Source: an uncultured Collinsella sp.
GTDB lineage: Bacteria; Actinomycetota; Coriobacteriia; Coriobacteriales; Coriobacteriaceae
Direction: 5' to 3'
DNA length: 64,000 nt
Assembly: GCA_902491345.1 (NCBI GenBank)
Contig: CABUHI010000003.1
Span: 60,803-124,802 of the forward strand
The notes under the pieces are model-generated. The model saw only the letters and a list, made by a program, of their open reading frames with translations. It was not told where the DNA came from and did not search any database. This document shows positions 49,632-59,262 of this stretch, piece after piece. How positions within the stretch are numbered: position 1 is the first letter of the stretch; each line of letters starts with the position of its first letter. The translations under genes and the position numbers were made by a program.

Positions 49632-50089
49632 CCTCAGGCGATTTAGGCGAATTGATGCCTAAAATCTGCGCGAAAATTCAAATTTAGTTGTCTGAACATT
49701 ACGCTTCTAACCACCGATGGGTTAAAGATGTTCTCATCAGTTTGGTAGGGTATTCCTCCCGGTTGATGACCTACCGCTCACGGTCGATTTTCAACCGTTC
49801 ACAGGATGTTTACTCTTGAGCAAAATGTTGTGCAAATAAATAAAATGCTATTAAAAAATGATAGGCAACTAAATTACCAGCAGAAATAAAAACTAAATAG
49901 CGAATAAACGAAAGCAAATCCGAGCAAATGTCAAGAGAATTGAGAATTCGCTACAAAACTATCGGTATTTTTGCTTAGATGTTCAAACAATCGTTACAAT
50001 ATGTACTACAAGCGTGCGTAATTACAGATTGCGCAGATACGTTTGATAGTGAAAGAGCAAGATCGCGGTCTCTTGGGGAGGAGACATCG
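49632..50089. other. AT-rich upstream region of the pilus locus
   Basis: About 460 bases without a gene, clearly more AT-rich than the surroundings, with runs such as AAATAAATAAAATG. A small TTTAGGC / GCCTAAA dyad lies near 49645-49665. It probably holds the promoter and regulatory sites of the pilus genes. No specific site is convincing. Confidence 0.45.
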
Positions 50090-50278
50090 ATGAAAGCGAA
50101 TTCAGAAAAAACTAAGCAGAGTAAAAAAGCGACGCGCCGTGTACTGGCAGGCGTTTTGTGCGGAGCCTCCGTGTTGAGCCTGGTACTGTCGCTTGTCATG
50201 CCTCCGATCTCGCAGGCCATTGCCAACGATGACCAGACGGTTTCTACCGAGGAAACTGTGATGGGGTGCTCAAAGTGA
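50090..50278 (+). CDS. Short secreted-peptide ORF heading the pilus locus
   Basis: A 62-residue frame. It has a basic N-terminus with Lys/Arg, a hydrophobic stretch (VLAGVLCGASVLSLVLSLVM) and a possible signal-peptidase site after ISQAIA, then only about 18 residues (NDDQTVSTEETVMGCSK). GGGGAGGAG lies upstream of the ATG. It overlaps the next gene by 4 bases (GTGA). It could be the N-terminal stump of a lost surface protein or a true small leader-coupled peptide. No homologue was recognised. Confidence 0.5.
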   Translation: MKANSEKTKQSKKATRRVLAGVLCGASVLSLVLSLVMPPISQAIANDDQTVSTEETVMGCSK

Positions 50279-52068
50279 AGAAGTTCGCCGCATGTAGCTT
50301 TATGGCAACTGTTCTCGTAGTGAGCACTCTGTTGTCGCCGTTTAGCGCGGTCTCCACCGCAAGCGCGGAAGATGCTGGACTCCTCACTCCGGGCATTCAC
50401 AAGCCAACTTCCATCGGCATCGGTACGAATATCGATGTCTCTACCCCCGATCCCGGCGTGGCCACCTACGTCGGCCGCGACATGTATATCGGTGGTAAGC
50501 CGAGCGACACTAGAACTCTTGATGCGGGTAACGCTCCCACCGGTTCATATGCCGCTGAGGCGGAGGGCCTTACCGTGGTCCGTGGCAAGCTTGCCATGAA
50601 TCCACTCAAAGAGAGCTGGCCCTATGAAGGTATTGGCGCTGGTTTCCGCTTTGGCACCGTTGGTTTTGGTTCCCAGTTCCGTCCTGTCGACGGCAGCACC
50701 GTGCTTGCGGTGGCTGGAATCGACAGTGCGATCACCAACATGAGCGTTGGTTACGGCGGCGACTTGCCGGGGAAGACTACCGTTGGCGCTTGGAACAAAG
50801 GCGCTTGGGTCGGCAAAGCGAGAACGGCTGACTCCGCTGGCTATGACTACACCGCGAAGATCGCCGGTCCCATTACCTATTGGAATACTAATAACGGGCG
50901 CCAGTCTGTGGTGAAAACCCAGGGTTATTGGTACGCGGGCGAGAACGCTCAGGACAGTACTCTGTTCAACCAAGTTAACTTCCTCAAGGACATTAATGGC
51001 AAGGATTATTCGAATTACAGCGGAGAGACAGGCTATCTCAACACGCTTTCTAATCAGCTGAATTCGTTTGCGAAGACGGGCAAAGTGAGCTACGGCGTTG
51101 CTTCGGCGTGCGATAAGGACAACCGCTACATCATCAACAAGTACAACAAGACGGATTGTAGCTATGGCCTGGTGTTTGATGGGTCGTATAAGACCATCAA
51201 TGAGGACTGCGCCGATACGTCGCTCAATGGTAAGCAATTCAAGAATAGCGAGCGTCTTATCACGTTTAAGGGCGACAACACCTCTATGCAGCAGGTGTTC
51301 ACCATCGATGCTTCTCAGCTGAGCAATACATACAACAACGAGTATTATCGTGGCGTTGATTTCGCATTCGAGGGCATTCCCAAGGGCGCCTCGGTTGTTG
51401 TGAACGTTACTGGATTGTCGAATATTGAGTTCCACAATGGCTGGCGCTTTTGGTGGAACGGTACCGAGATTTCGCGTGGTTACGAAACTCGATATTTCGG
51501 CACACCGCTGGGCGAGGCATACGCGACGGCTTCTCAATCCGTCATGTGGAACTTTGTCGATACGCAAAGCCTTACCATTCGGGGCGGCATCGCGGGAGAG
51601 GACCGCGCGGACTGGGAATACGGTGGCGCAACCACTGGTGCCAAGTGGACTGACGACGATCCTGCGGCGGCTATGATCGGCAGCATCCTTGTACCCGATG
51701 GCAGCTTCGAGGACCACGTGACCACTAACGGCCGTGTGTACGTGGGCGGCGACTTTGAGATGTACAACCCCACGGTCGCGTGGGATTTCACGAATCTTGA
51801 GGGCAAATCGGCTTCCGTCATCGATATGGATCAAGAGCGTCACAATTTCCCGTGGTCCGGGTCGTATACACCGGACGGCTCTGCCATTGCGTGGAGCAAG
51901 GTCGACGCTGCGGACGGCAAGACGCCGCTTTCTGGTTCCTCGTGGGCTATCTATGGTTCTGTCAAGGATGCTGCCGCGGGCGAAAATGCTATTGTGACGG
52001 TGACTGACGATGGCGCAAATGATTACGCTTCGGGTGATGGCAAGCTTCAGTTCAACTATTTGAATTAG
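50275..52068 (+). CDS. Large surface adhesin, N-terminal part, ended by an amber codon
   Basis: A 597-residue secreted protein. The signal peptide (1-32, ends STASA) is followed by a long adhesin-type region (about 35-540) with many Gly/Trp/Tyr/Asn residues and no recognised enzyme motif. Then comes the first half of a SpaA/Cna-B-like domain (AWSKVDAADGKTPLSGSSWA). The frame stops at TAG 52066-52068 and then continues without interruption as the next feature, so the intact gene would be about 1,023 codons. As it stands the product lacks a cell-wall sorting signal. GTG 50275 overlaps the upstream stop, and GTG 50266 is an alternative. Confidence 0.8.
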   Translation: MKKFAACSFMATVLVVSTLLSPFSAVSTASAEDAGLLTPGIHKPTSIGIGTNIDVSTPDPGVATYVGRDMYIGGKPSDTRTLDAGNAPTGSYAAEAEGLTVVRGKLAMNPLKESWPYEGIGAGFRFGTVGFGSQFRPVDGSTVLAVAGIDSAITNMSVGYGGDLPGKTTVGAWNKGAWVGKARTADSAGYDYTAKIAGPITYWNTNNGRQSVVKTQGYWYAGENAQDSTLFNQVNFLKDINGKDYSNYSGETGYLNTLSNQLNSFAKTGKVSYGVASACDKDNRYIINKYNKTDCSYGLVFDGSYKTINEDCADTSLNGKQFKNSERLITFKGDNTSMQQVFTIDASQLSNTYNNEYYRGVDFAFEGIPKGASVVVNVTGLSNIEFHNGWRFWWNGTEISRGYETRYFGTPLGEAYATASQSVMWNFVDTQSLTIRGGIAGEDRADWEYGGATTGAKWTDDDPAAAMIGSILVPDGSFEDHVTTNGRVYVGGDFEMYNPTVAWDFTNLEGKSASVIDMDQERHNFPWSGSYTPDGSAIAWSKVDAADGKTPLSGSSWAIYGSVKDAAAGENAIVTVTDDGANDYASGDGKLQFNYLN

Positions 52069-53346
52069 AAAGCGGATTTAACTGCCGAAATTTCTGATAT
52101 GAACCCTGCCTTTACCTACTACATCAAAGAGGTGACAGCGCCGGAGGGCTACCAGAAGTCGGACACCATCTACTACGCAACCATGAACAATACCGGCGAG
52201 CAGGTGAACTATGTTCAGGGTTATGTGGATACGACGAACAACAACTTGCTGGTTCCGTTCGAGAATAACTCCACGGGTGCCATTCCCAACGCTAGGATCA
52301 CCGGTACGGTGTCTTGGACCAAGGTGGCGGAGGACGACACAAAACACACTCCTTTGCCTGGTTCTGAGTGGAAGCTCACCAAGAAAAAGGACGCCGATGG
52401 TACGGCCGACCAGTCTTGGACCGTGATCGACCGGGAGAGCGACCAGTCGACTTCGAGCGATACCACGTGGGCAGACACCGACACCGCGCCTGGCAAGTTC
52501 ACGCTCGAGGGTCTGCTGCCGGGTACGTACACGCTTGTTGAGACCCAGGCTCCGTTTGGCTACAACTTGAACACCACGGTTTATGAGTTCACGGTGTCCA
52601 ACGAGGACGGTTCCGTCACGTGGACCGAGGGAAAGAGCCCGACGATTGACGGGAACAACGTCTACATTTCCGACGCCCTTACCACTACGTCCGTGAAGAT
52701 CCCGGTGACCAAATCTGTTCGCAATACGGACTGGCCGAAGGGCGATAAAGACAAATATGTGCCGTTCGAGTTCAGCATCGAGGCTACGGGGGCAAATAAG
52801 GATAGCGCACCTAAGCTTGATCCGACGACTATTTCCGTCGCTCCCGCAGCGGGCTCCACCAAGGTCAACGACATCGTGGCATCCTTTGGCGGTATCTCGT
52901 TCTCCAAAAAGCACCTCGCCAAGATCTACGATTCGAACCCGACTGGCGCCAAGACCTACACCTACACGGTGAAGGAGGTCGCGACTGCCACCGGTGCCAT
53001 CGACAAGCTTCGCTACTCCAAGGCCGAGTACCAGGTGGCCGTCACGGTGAAGGCCGTCATGGATGAGACCACTGGCAAGTACTCCGGCCTCACCACCTCC
53101 ACCACGGTCACGCAGGTGAAGGACGACATGGGCAACACCGTGAGTAACACCATCGGCAAGGACGCCGCGCCCAACGCCATTCCCGCCTCCACCTTCACCA
53201 ACACCTACTCCACCACTCTGCCTCTTTCCGGTATGTCGGGCGTCACTGTGACATACCTTGCCGGCGCGGCGGTGCTTTGCGCTGCTGCGGCCTGGATGCA
53301 CATTCGCCGCAAGGCGAATGCGAAGGGAGGCGAGCGTCGTGAATAA
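52069..53346 (+). pseudogene. Surface adhesin, C-terminal part with LPLSG sorting signal, after the amber codon
   Basis: Same frame as the preceding part. It starts right after TAG with the rest of the SpaA-like domain, including its E-box YYIKEVTAPEGYQK. A second SpaA domain has E-box YTLVETQAPFGYN, and a further beta-rich domain follows. The end is a sortase signal, LPLSG, then a hydrophobic span and RRKANAKGGERR. An ATG at 52099 has no ribosome site and would lack a signal peptide, so separate expression as a surface protein is unlikely. The next gene overlaps the end. Confidence 0.75.
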
Positions 53347-55006
53347 GAAAGTTTGCTCCTTCCCGATCTTGTTTGCGCTGTTTGCCCTCCTGATCGGCAC
53401 CTGCGCGGTTGTGTTCCCCGCTTCCGCGCAGGCCGCGCCGACCTCGACCGGTTCCATCACGGTGAGCGGCACCGTGGCGAGCAGCTACGACGCTTACCAG
53501 ATCTTTAGCGCCAACGTCGTCGACGGCGACAGCGACGCTAAGATCGCCACCGACCTCGCCTGGGCAAGCAACGCCGTGCGCGACGCCGCGCTGCCTGTGC
53601 TGCACAGCGCCGGCATGCCCAATTCCCAGACCACCGCGCAGGAAGCTGCCGAGTGGCTCAACACCGATTCCCACCTTACGAGCGCGCTGAGCGCACAGCT
53701 CGCTCGATCCCTCCAGAGCTCTGGCGCCAGGCCTGCGACCCTTAACGCGGGCACGACGGCCGAGCTGCCCTGTGGCTACTGGCTCATCGTCGCCGACGAC
53801 GCCATTTCCCAGAACGAAGCCGGCACCGCGCCGATCATGGCGCTGGTTGGCGGCAGCGCCGTCACCGTCAAGCCCAAGGCCGCGACCCCCAAGGTGTCCA
53901 AGCACGTGCTGGAGGACAGCACCGCCGCCTGGCAGAAGGCCGCCGACGCAACGGTCGCCGACGACCTGTACTGGCGCCTCTCGGCCACGGTCCCGGCGGG
54001 TCTTGCCGCCTACGACACCTATACGGTGCAGTTCGTCGACACCATGAGCGCGGGGCTCGACCCCTCCAAGGTCGCCGCGAGCATGCGCGTGTACGTGGCG
54101 GCGGGCGCGGACGGCGGCTTCGACGCAGTCCAGACCGGCAAGGACGGCCGCGTCGGCACCGAGCCTGCGAAGGGCTGGACCGACATCACGGCCCAGTGCG
54201 CCACCAAGGTAGCGGCCGACGGTAAGACCTTCACCGTGCGCACCGGCGACCTCATCGCCGCGCTCGGCGGGGCCGACGTCTTCACCGCGGGCGCCCGCGT
54301 GGTCGCCGTGTACAATGCGCCGCTCAACAGCGCATGCAACCACGGCATCGCGAAGGGCAACCCCAACGAGGTCTACCTGCGCTACCCGCGCTCTCCCTTT
54401 GCCGACCAGTCCGGCGACGCCGGCTTCACCCACACGCCGAGCGACGATGCATGCGCCTACACCTGGGATCTCGCGCTCACCAAGCGCGGCAGCGACGGCG
54501 ACAAACCGCTTGCCGGGGCGGTCCTGAGCATCATCGACGACCGCGGTCGTACGCTAGCGGCCGACGGCACGTGGGATGCGGAGGGCAAGGCCACCGTCAC
54601 CACGGGCGAGGACGGCCGCGTGACCGTCTCGGGCGTGGACTCGGGCAAGCTGGAGGTCCGCGAGCTCAAGGCGCCCAAGGGCTACACCGCCTTTGAGGGC
54701 ACGCGCTCCGTGACGGTCGAGGCCGAGGGCTTGGACGTCGACCAGGTGGCCGCCGCCAAGCCCAAACTCACCATTACGGCCGAGTCGCCCCTGCGCGCCG
54801 ACAGCGCGGACGGGTCGACGGGCAGCCTGGAGGCGTCGCTCATCAACACGCCCACCGGCACACCCCCTAGCATTACCACCGGAGGCTTTATGCCCTCGAC
54901 TGGCGATATGGCAATGTACGCCGCGGCCGCCGCAGCGGTCGCCGGAGCCGCGCTCATCGTGGTCGCGCTCCTGGTCAAGCGGGGAGGTGGCAGCCATAAA
55001 GAGTAG
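53339..55006 (+). CDS. LPxTG-type pilin subunit (MPSTG), minor/basal pilin candidate
   Basis: A 555-residue surface protein. The signal peptide runs to about residue 35 (PASAQA). An N-terminal pilin domain (SYDAYQIFSANVVDG) is followed by a fimbrial isopeptide-forming domain (about 180-370) and a SpaA domain (LTKRGSDGDKPLAGAVLSII, E-box LEVRELKAPKGY). The sorting signal MPSTG lies near 517 with a hydrophobic span and a basic tail. GTG 53339 has GGGAGG eight bases upstream and overlaps the adhesin stop by 8 bases, so the genes are coupled. This gene is more GC-rich than the next one. Confidence 0.88.
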   Translation: MNKKVCSFPILFALFALLIGTCAVVFPASAQAAPTSTGSITVSGTVASSYDAYQIFSANVVDGDSDAKIATDLAWASNAVRDAALPVLHSAGMPNSQTTAQEAAEWLNTDSHLTSALSAQLARSLQSSGARPATLNAGTTAELPCGYWLIVADDAISQNEAGTAPIMALVGGSAVTVKPKAATPKVSKHVLEDSTAAWQKAADATVADDLYWRLSATVPAGLAAYDTYTVQFVDTMSAGLDPSKVAASMRVYVAAGADGGFDAVQTGKDGRVGTEPAKGWTDITAQCATKVAADGKTFTVRTGDLIAALGGADVFTAGARVVAVYNAPLNSACNHGIAKGNPNEVYLRYPRSPFADQSGDAGFTHTPSDDACAYTWDLALTKRGSDGDKPLAGAVLSIIDDRGRTLAADGTWDAEGKATVTTGEDGRVTVSGVDSGKLEVRELKAPKGYTAFEGTRSVTVEAEGLDVDQVAAAKPKLTITAESPLRADSADGSTGSLEASLINTPTGTPPSITTGGFMPSTGDMAMYAAAAAAVAGAALIVVALLVKRGGGSHKE

Positions 55007-55114
55007 CTGGCAGCCCCACAGAGAGCGGGGCGAGACGTAGCGAAGTAGATGCTAAGACACAGACAGATGATGACCGATCGAATGAGAACCAACCGGAAAA
55101 CGGAGGAAAAGAAG

Positions 55115-56914
55115 ATGGGCATGAACAAGAACATCGCACGCCTGGCAGTAACCGCCGGCCTCACAGCAGCGCTGAGCTTCGGCGGAGTCATGGCCCCGGT
55201 GACGATGGCGTTTGCTGAGGGTAAGCCAATGGTGGCTCCGAATGGCATCGTGAAGATTAACGAGCAGGATTACAATGACACGACCTTCAAGGGAATCAAG
55301 ATTTTCTCGGCAAAGGTCACTCAGGATAAGAAAGACGACGGCAGCTGGAATGGCCCCAAGACGCTTTCCGACATTGAGTGGGCGGGCGGAGAAAGCGGCC
55401 CTGTGAAAAACGCAGTGATTCATGCGTTTGATGGGGATACGAAAAAGCCCGATGGTTTACCTACCTATGATGATTCAGCTCAGGCATGGGCTGAATTCAT
55501 CAACAAGCACGGTTCCGAGGTTTTGGACAAAAACGTCAAAGCCGGAAGTGTGTTCGATAAGATCGCTTTTGCTGTTGAGAAGGCCAGCATTTCCGAAGGC
55601 CCTGACGGTTGGGTAACTGCTAACAACACTGGCTCTTTTGATACCTTGGCTACTGGTTACTGGCTCTTCGTGACTAAGAATGTCGGCGCGAACCCAAATG
55701 ATGACAACAAGGTCAATACGGATACCTTTACTTCGCCCATTTTCGCCGTTGTTGGCGGTTCCGATGAGATCTTAACTCCCAAGAAGCAGGTTCCCACTGT
55801 AACCAAGGCCGTCAAGGATGACAAAGAAGGCGGCTCTTTTGGCGATAATGTGTTCACGAATCCCAACATGGCTGCGGACTCCCGAATGGATCAGTTTATC
55901 GATTATCAGCTTACCGGTACCGTTGCGGGTAACATCGACATTTACAGCACCTACAGGTACACCTTCACGGATAATCTTCCCAAATCCATGACGCCTAGTC
56001 TTGGGGCTGACGGCAAGACGCCAGTTGTTACGGTCAAAATTGGCAATACCGAGGTTAAGACCGGCTACACTGCCAAGTACGATAACGACACGCTGACTGT
56101 CGACTTCCTTAATCTCAAGAATTGCACGGCTGAGGGTGGCGCTCCTATCACGCTGAACGGCAACTCTAAGGTGACCGTTGAGTACCAGGCCAAGCTCGAC
56201 TCTAGCAAGGTTTGCAATACTGACGGTTCGCTCAAGTCAGAATTCAGCAGTTTGCTCGGTACCGCACAGCCGAATACGGTTAAGCTTACCTACTCCAACA
56301 ACCCGCACGGTGAAAGTAAAGGCACTACGGTTGACCATTCTGCCTATGACTACACCTATGGTATCGATGTTACCAAGGTCGGTAGCGACAAGGATGAGGC
56401 TGGCAAGCCTAAGAAGCTCGATGGCGTTCAGTTCACGCTACAGGAGAGTGGGTCCAGCGAGTACATCAAGGCCGACGGTACTCTGACGTCGAAAAAGAAT
56501 GATGCAATTCTGACCACTAACAGCGAAGGCAAGATCAATGTCGTCGGCCTCGATGAAGGCACCTATGTTCTCACGGAGATTACTCCTGCCCCTGGTTATA
56601 ACAACTCCGCAGCCAGTGGTATCAAGTTTGCCATCACGAACACTGACCTGCCCATTAACGGCGATTCTTTCAATCCTGGGTGCCGTTTCCCCGAGGAAAC
56701 CTATGGGAACCTCGTCCAGTCGACTCTCGCACCTGCTGGAACCGTCGACGGCAAGGTACACCTCACTGTCACCGACCAGGAGGGCACCGGCCTTCCCCTC
56801 ACCGGCCTTAACGGCGTGACCTTCACTTGGATCGCTGGTGGTGCGGTGCTGTGCATCGGTGTGGCGCACCTCATCCGCAGCCGTAAGAAGGCCGAGGAGT
56901 CCGAGCAGGAGTAA
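55115..56914 (+). CDS. LPxTG-type major pilin candidate (LPLTG)
   Basis: A 599-residue pilin. The signal peptide runs to about 33 (TMAFA). The N-terminal domain starts DTTFKGIKIFSAKV. ILTPKKQVPTVTK holds Lys residues in the place of the pilin-motif Lys used for polymerization. An isopeptide fimbrial domain (about 250-410) and a C-terminal SpaA domain (YGIDVTKVGSDKDEAG, E-box YVLTEITPAPGY) follow. The sorting signal is LPLTG near 560, followed by a hydrophobic span and RSRKK. GGAGG lies eight bases before ATG 55115. By layout it is the likely shaft protein polymerized by the class C sortase downstream. Confidence 0.88.
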   Translation: MGMNKNIARLAVTAGLTAALSFGGVMAPVTMAFAEGKPMVAPNGIVKINEQDYNDTTFKGIKIFSAKVTQDKKDDGSWNGPKTLSDIEWAGGESGPVKNAVIHAFDGDTKKPDGLPTYDDSAQAWAEFINKHGSEVLDKNVKAGSVFDKIAFAVEKASISEGPDGWVTANNTGSFDTLATGYWLFVTKNVGANPNDDNKVNTDTFTSPIFAVVGGSDEILTPKKQVPTVTKAVKDDKEGGSFGDNVFTNPNMAADSRMDQFIDYQLTGTVAGNIDIYSTYRYTFTDNLPKSMTPSLGADGKTPVVTVKIGNTEVKTGYTAKYDNDTLTVDFLNLKNCTAEGGAPITLNGNSKVTVEYQAKLDSSKVCNTDGSLKSEFSSLLGTAQPNTVKLTYSNNPHGESKGTTVDHSAYDYTYGIDVTKVGSDKDEAGKPKKLDGVQFTLQESGSSEYIKADGTLTSKKNDAILTTNSEGKINVVGLDEGTYVLTEITPAPGYNNSAASGIKFAITNTDLPINGDSFNPGCRFPEETYGNLVQSTLAPAGTVDGKVHLTVTDQEGTGLPLTGLNGVTFTWIAGGAVLCIGVAHLIRSRKKAEESEQE

Positions 56915-57014
56915 CGCTCGCTCACCCATCCCTTTGGCAGGTGGGATGCGATGGCCATGAGACTTGCGGACACTTTTCTCGTCCATCGACGTTCTTGCTT
57001 TGCCATTCTCTTTT

Positions 57015-57054
57015 CGGGGCAGACTCTGCGCTGGAGTTTGCCCCGTTCTTTTTG
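57015..57054 (+). terminator. Terminator after the pilin genes
   Basis: CGGGGCA pairs with TGCCCCG around GACTCTGCGCTGGAGTT, followed by TTCTTTTT. If efficient, the sortase gene needs its own promoter. Confidence 0.7.
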
Positions 57055-57427
57055 GACAACACAGGCAGCCTCCACCGTCCGATGCGGACTCATCCGTCAT
57101 CGCGTTTCTTGACTCGTATGAAGTTCGGTTTAAGGTCCGTAGGCGCACGCGCGGTGCGGACGGTAGAAGGCATTTGCGCCGCAACAAGCGCAAATAAGAA
57201 TGCCCGGGGTTCGGAGCCCGGGCATTTAACTAAAGCTGAAAACTAGGCCGCCCGCGCTCTCGTACACTTACGCGGGGTGCGTCGTTTTCTATTGACATTG
57301 TATCCCGAATCGCCCCGCCGATCCGGGATATTTTGAAAACTCAAATGCTGGCTTATGCACGAAAGGAATCTCGTTAATTCCGAAAATAATGTATAATTAC
57401 AATATAAACTGGAATCAAACGAAAACA
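57055..57427. other. Gap between the pilins and the AbiE-like pair
   Basis: No gene was seen. AATGCCCGGG / CCCGGGCATT (57199-57227) is a second terminator-like hairpin. TATCCCG / CGGGATA near 57300-57331 is a possible operator. TATAAT at 57392-57397 is a good -10 for the next gene. Confidence 0.5.
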
Positions 57428-58396
57428 ATGGAAATGAACGAAGCGCTAATCTACTTACAAGAAGCACTAGGCCTCTCCGCCAAGACCAAAACTTGGCCTG
57501 GATCCGCACGCTTGCCGCTGCATCTGCGAGCGATTGAGGTCCGCGCTGTTGACGCAAACGGTTTTTCGTTTTTGCTTGCAAGTTTGCCTACTGGCGTCGG
57601 GCTTCCCGAGGCTAAGAGGGTCTATAGTCAGCTAGCCTTGCGTGCGGAGACTCCTGTTGTCGTTTCGTTTCCTGATGCCGACGCACGTCAGCGCAAAGCA
57701 TTGGTCGCACAAGGGATTCCCTTTGTCTGTCCCGGTAGACAGGCTTTTCTTCCATTTATGGGCACAGCTTGCACGGAGAGGGGCGGTGCCCGGTTTCGCA
57801 ATCACGCGACCAAGATGTCACCCAACGCGCAGGCTGCCGCAATCTGGGGAGCAGCCCAGGAGCCATATCGTCCCTATGACCTTTGTCGTGCGCTTGGGAT
57901 TTCGGCAAGCCGTGCGAGTGAGGCCATAACCGAGCTTGTTGACAGGGGGCTCGCGAGGCGCGAGCGTCGCGAGCGACGTGTCGTCGTGTTCCCTGTTGCC
58001 GTTGATCTTCTGCTCAGCGAACACATGGCAGAGCTCTCCTCGCCTGTCTCGAAGGTCCTTTTTGCACGGAAGACGCCGCAGATCGACTGTCTTGTTGACG
58101 CCGGGGAGACGGCGCTCGCTGCGCGTTCGATGCTCGCTGCGCCGGGTATGGAACAAAAGGCTGTCTTAAGAAGTGCATGGCGTCAACTGAGCGACCTCGA
58201 AGTCGCAGGCGGGGAGTTGCCGGATAACGAAACGGCGATGATCCAAGTGTGGCGCTATGCGCCCGTGTTTGCCGGCTCCTCCCGTGTCGACGACATTTCG
58301 CTTGCGCTATCTTTGGCGGCAATCGACGATGAGCGAATTCAGCTCGAAGTCGATCGCATGTTTGGAAAGGAATATCCATGGCAAGAAGCGCTGTAG
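57428..58396 (+). CDS. Winged-helix protein, probable antitoxin/regulator of an AbiE-like pair
   Basis: A 322-residue protein from ATG 57428. The central region (about 137-190) is a winged helix: SPNAQAAAIWGAAQEPYRPY, DLCRALGISASRASEAITEL and RRERRERRVVVF. The N-terminal part has a restriction-like or ligand-like fold that was not recognised (VVSFPDADARQRKALVAQGI). In many genomes such a gene precedes an AbiEii-like nucleotidyltransferase, as here. The upstream in-frame ATG at 57389 overlaps the TATAAT box, so 57428 or 57434 is preferred. It overlaps the next gene by 19 bases. Confidence 0.7.
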   Translation: MEMNEALIYLQEALGLSAKTKTWPGSARLPLHLRAIEVRAVDANGFSFLLASLPTGVGLPEAKRVYSQLALRAETPVVVSFPDADARQRKALVAQGIPFVCPGRQAFLPFMGTACTERGGARFRNHATKMSPNAQAAAIWGAAQEPYRPYDLCRALGISASRASEAITELVDRGLARRERRERRVVVFPVAVDLLLSEHMAELSSPVSKVLFARKTPQIDCLVDAGETALAARSMLAAPGMEQKAVLRSAWRQLSDLEVAGGELPDNETAMIQVWRYAPVFAGSSRVDDISLALSLAAIDDERIQLEVDRMFGKEYPWQEAL

Positions 58397-59151
58397 AAGG
58401 TCTCCAAGAATTTCAGCAGCATATGCAAGAAGCTGCAGGATCGTATGCTCTTATCGGCGGCACGGCATGCGACATTTTGCTCGCGGAGGCGGGACTTCCG
58501 TTTAGGGCGACTCACGATTTTGATGTTGTAATTGTCGCCGATGACCGGTTGCCTCAGACGGCAGAAGCTATATGGACTTTGGTGCGTGATGGCGGTTACC
58601 GCTGCGGCTGGGGCGAAGGCAAAGGCTCATGTTTTTATCGGTTTACAGAGCCTAAGAGGACGGGTTACCCCCATATGATCGAGCTCTTCGCGAAGTGCCC
58701 CGACTTTCTAAAGGGTCGTGAGGGGATTGATGTGGCACCAATTCACGTTGATGAAAACATAAGCAGTCTTTCGGCAATTTTGTTGGACGATGCTTACTAC
58801 AGCTTGTTCCTTCAGGGAATCCGGACCGTAGACGGCGTTTCGGTCCTGGGTACGGAATACATTGTCCCGTTCAAAGCGAAGGCGTATCTCGACCTAAAAG
58901 CTAGAAGGGAAGCGGGGGAGAACGTTGATTCGAAGAAGGTAAAAAAGCATAAACGCGATGCGCTGAGGCTTGTTCAGCTGCTTGGCGAGTCGGAAGGTGT
59001 CGACCTGGGCGGAGAACTGAAGGACGATATGCTTGCGTTTGTTAAAGATTGCGAGGTGGGCGACGTCAATCTGAAACAGATTGGGGTTGCGGGCGTAACG
59101 ATGGCGCAGTTGCTCGAGACGATGAAAGCAACATATGGCTTGATTGGTTGA
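58378..59151 (+). CDS. Nucleotidyltransferase-fold protein, AbiEii-like
   Basis: A 257-residue protein of the AbiEii / nucleotidyl-transferase group. The signature YALIGGTACDILLAEAGLPF is followed by RATHDFDVVIV, which holds the two catalytic Asp positions. FKAKAYLDLKARRE with HKRDALRLVQLL further on is typical of the C-terminal helical part. GGAAAGGA precedes the ATG, inside the upstream gene. In characterised AbiE systems the second protein is the toxin, a GTP-binding nucleotidyltransferase neutralised by AbiEi. Assignment to type IV toxin-antitoxin is by gene order and fold only. Confidence 0.75.
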   Translation: MARSAVEGLQEFQQHMQEAAGSYALIGGTACDILLAEAGLPFRATHDFDVVIVADDRLPQTAEAIWTLVRDGGYRCGWGEGKGSCFYRFTEPKRTGYPHMIELFAKCPDFLKGREGIDVAPIHVDENISSLSAILLDDAYYSLFLQGIRTVDGVSVLGTEYIVPFKAKAYLDLKARREAGENVDSKKVKKHKRDALRLVQLLGESEGVDLGGELKDDMLAFVKDCEVGDVNLKQIGVAGVTMAQLLETMKATYGLIG

Positions 59152-59262
59152 GTGGGGTTACGTGGCCCGGACGGTGCAGTCTAGTTGCGTTGTCCGGCGC
59201 ATGAGCTCGCTAATCGGGTATTATTTGTTTAGACAACTTGAGTTGTAGAGGAGTGACCGGCG

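Noticed and set aside
52099..53346. Independent gene starting at ATG 52099
   Set aside because: No ribosome site, no signal peptide, and it begins inside a SpaA domain shared with the upstream frame.
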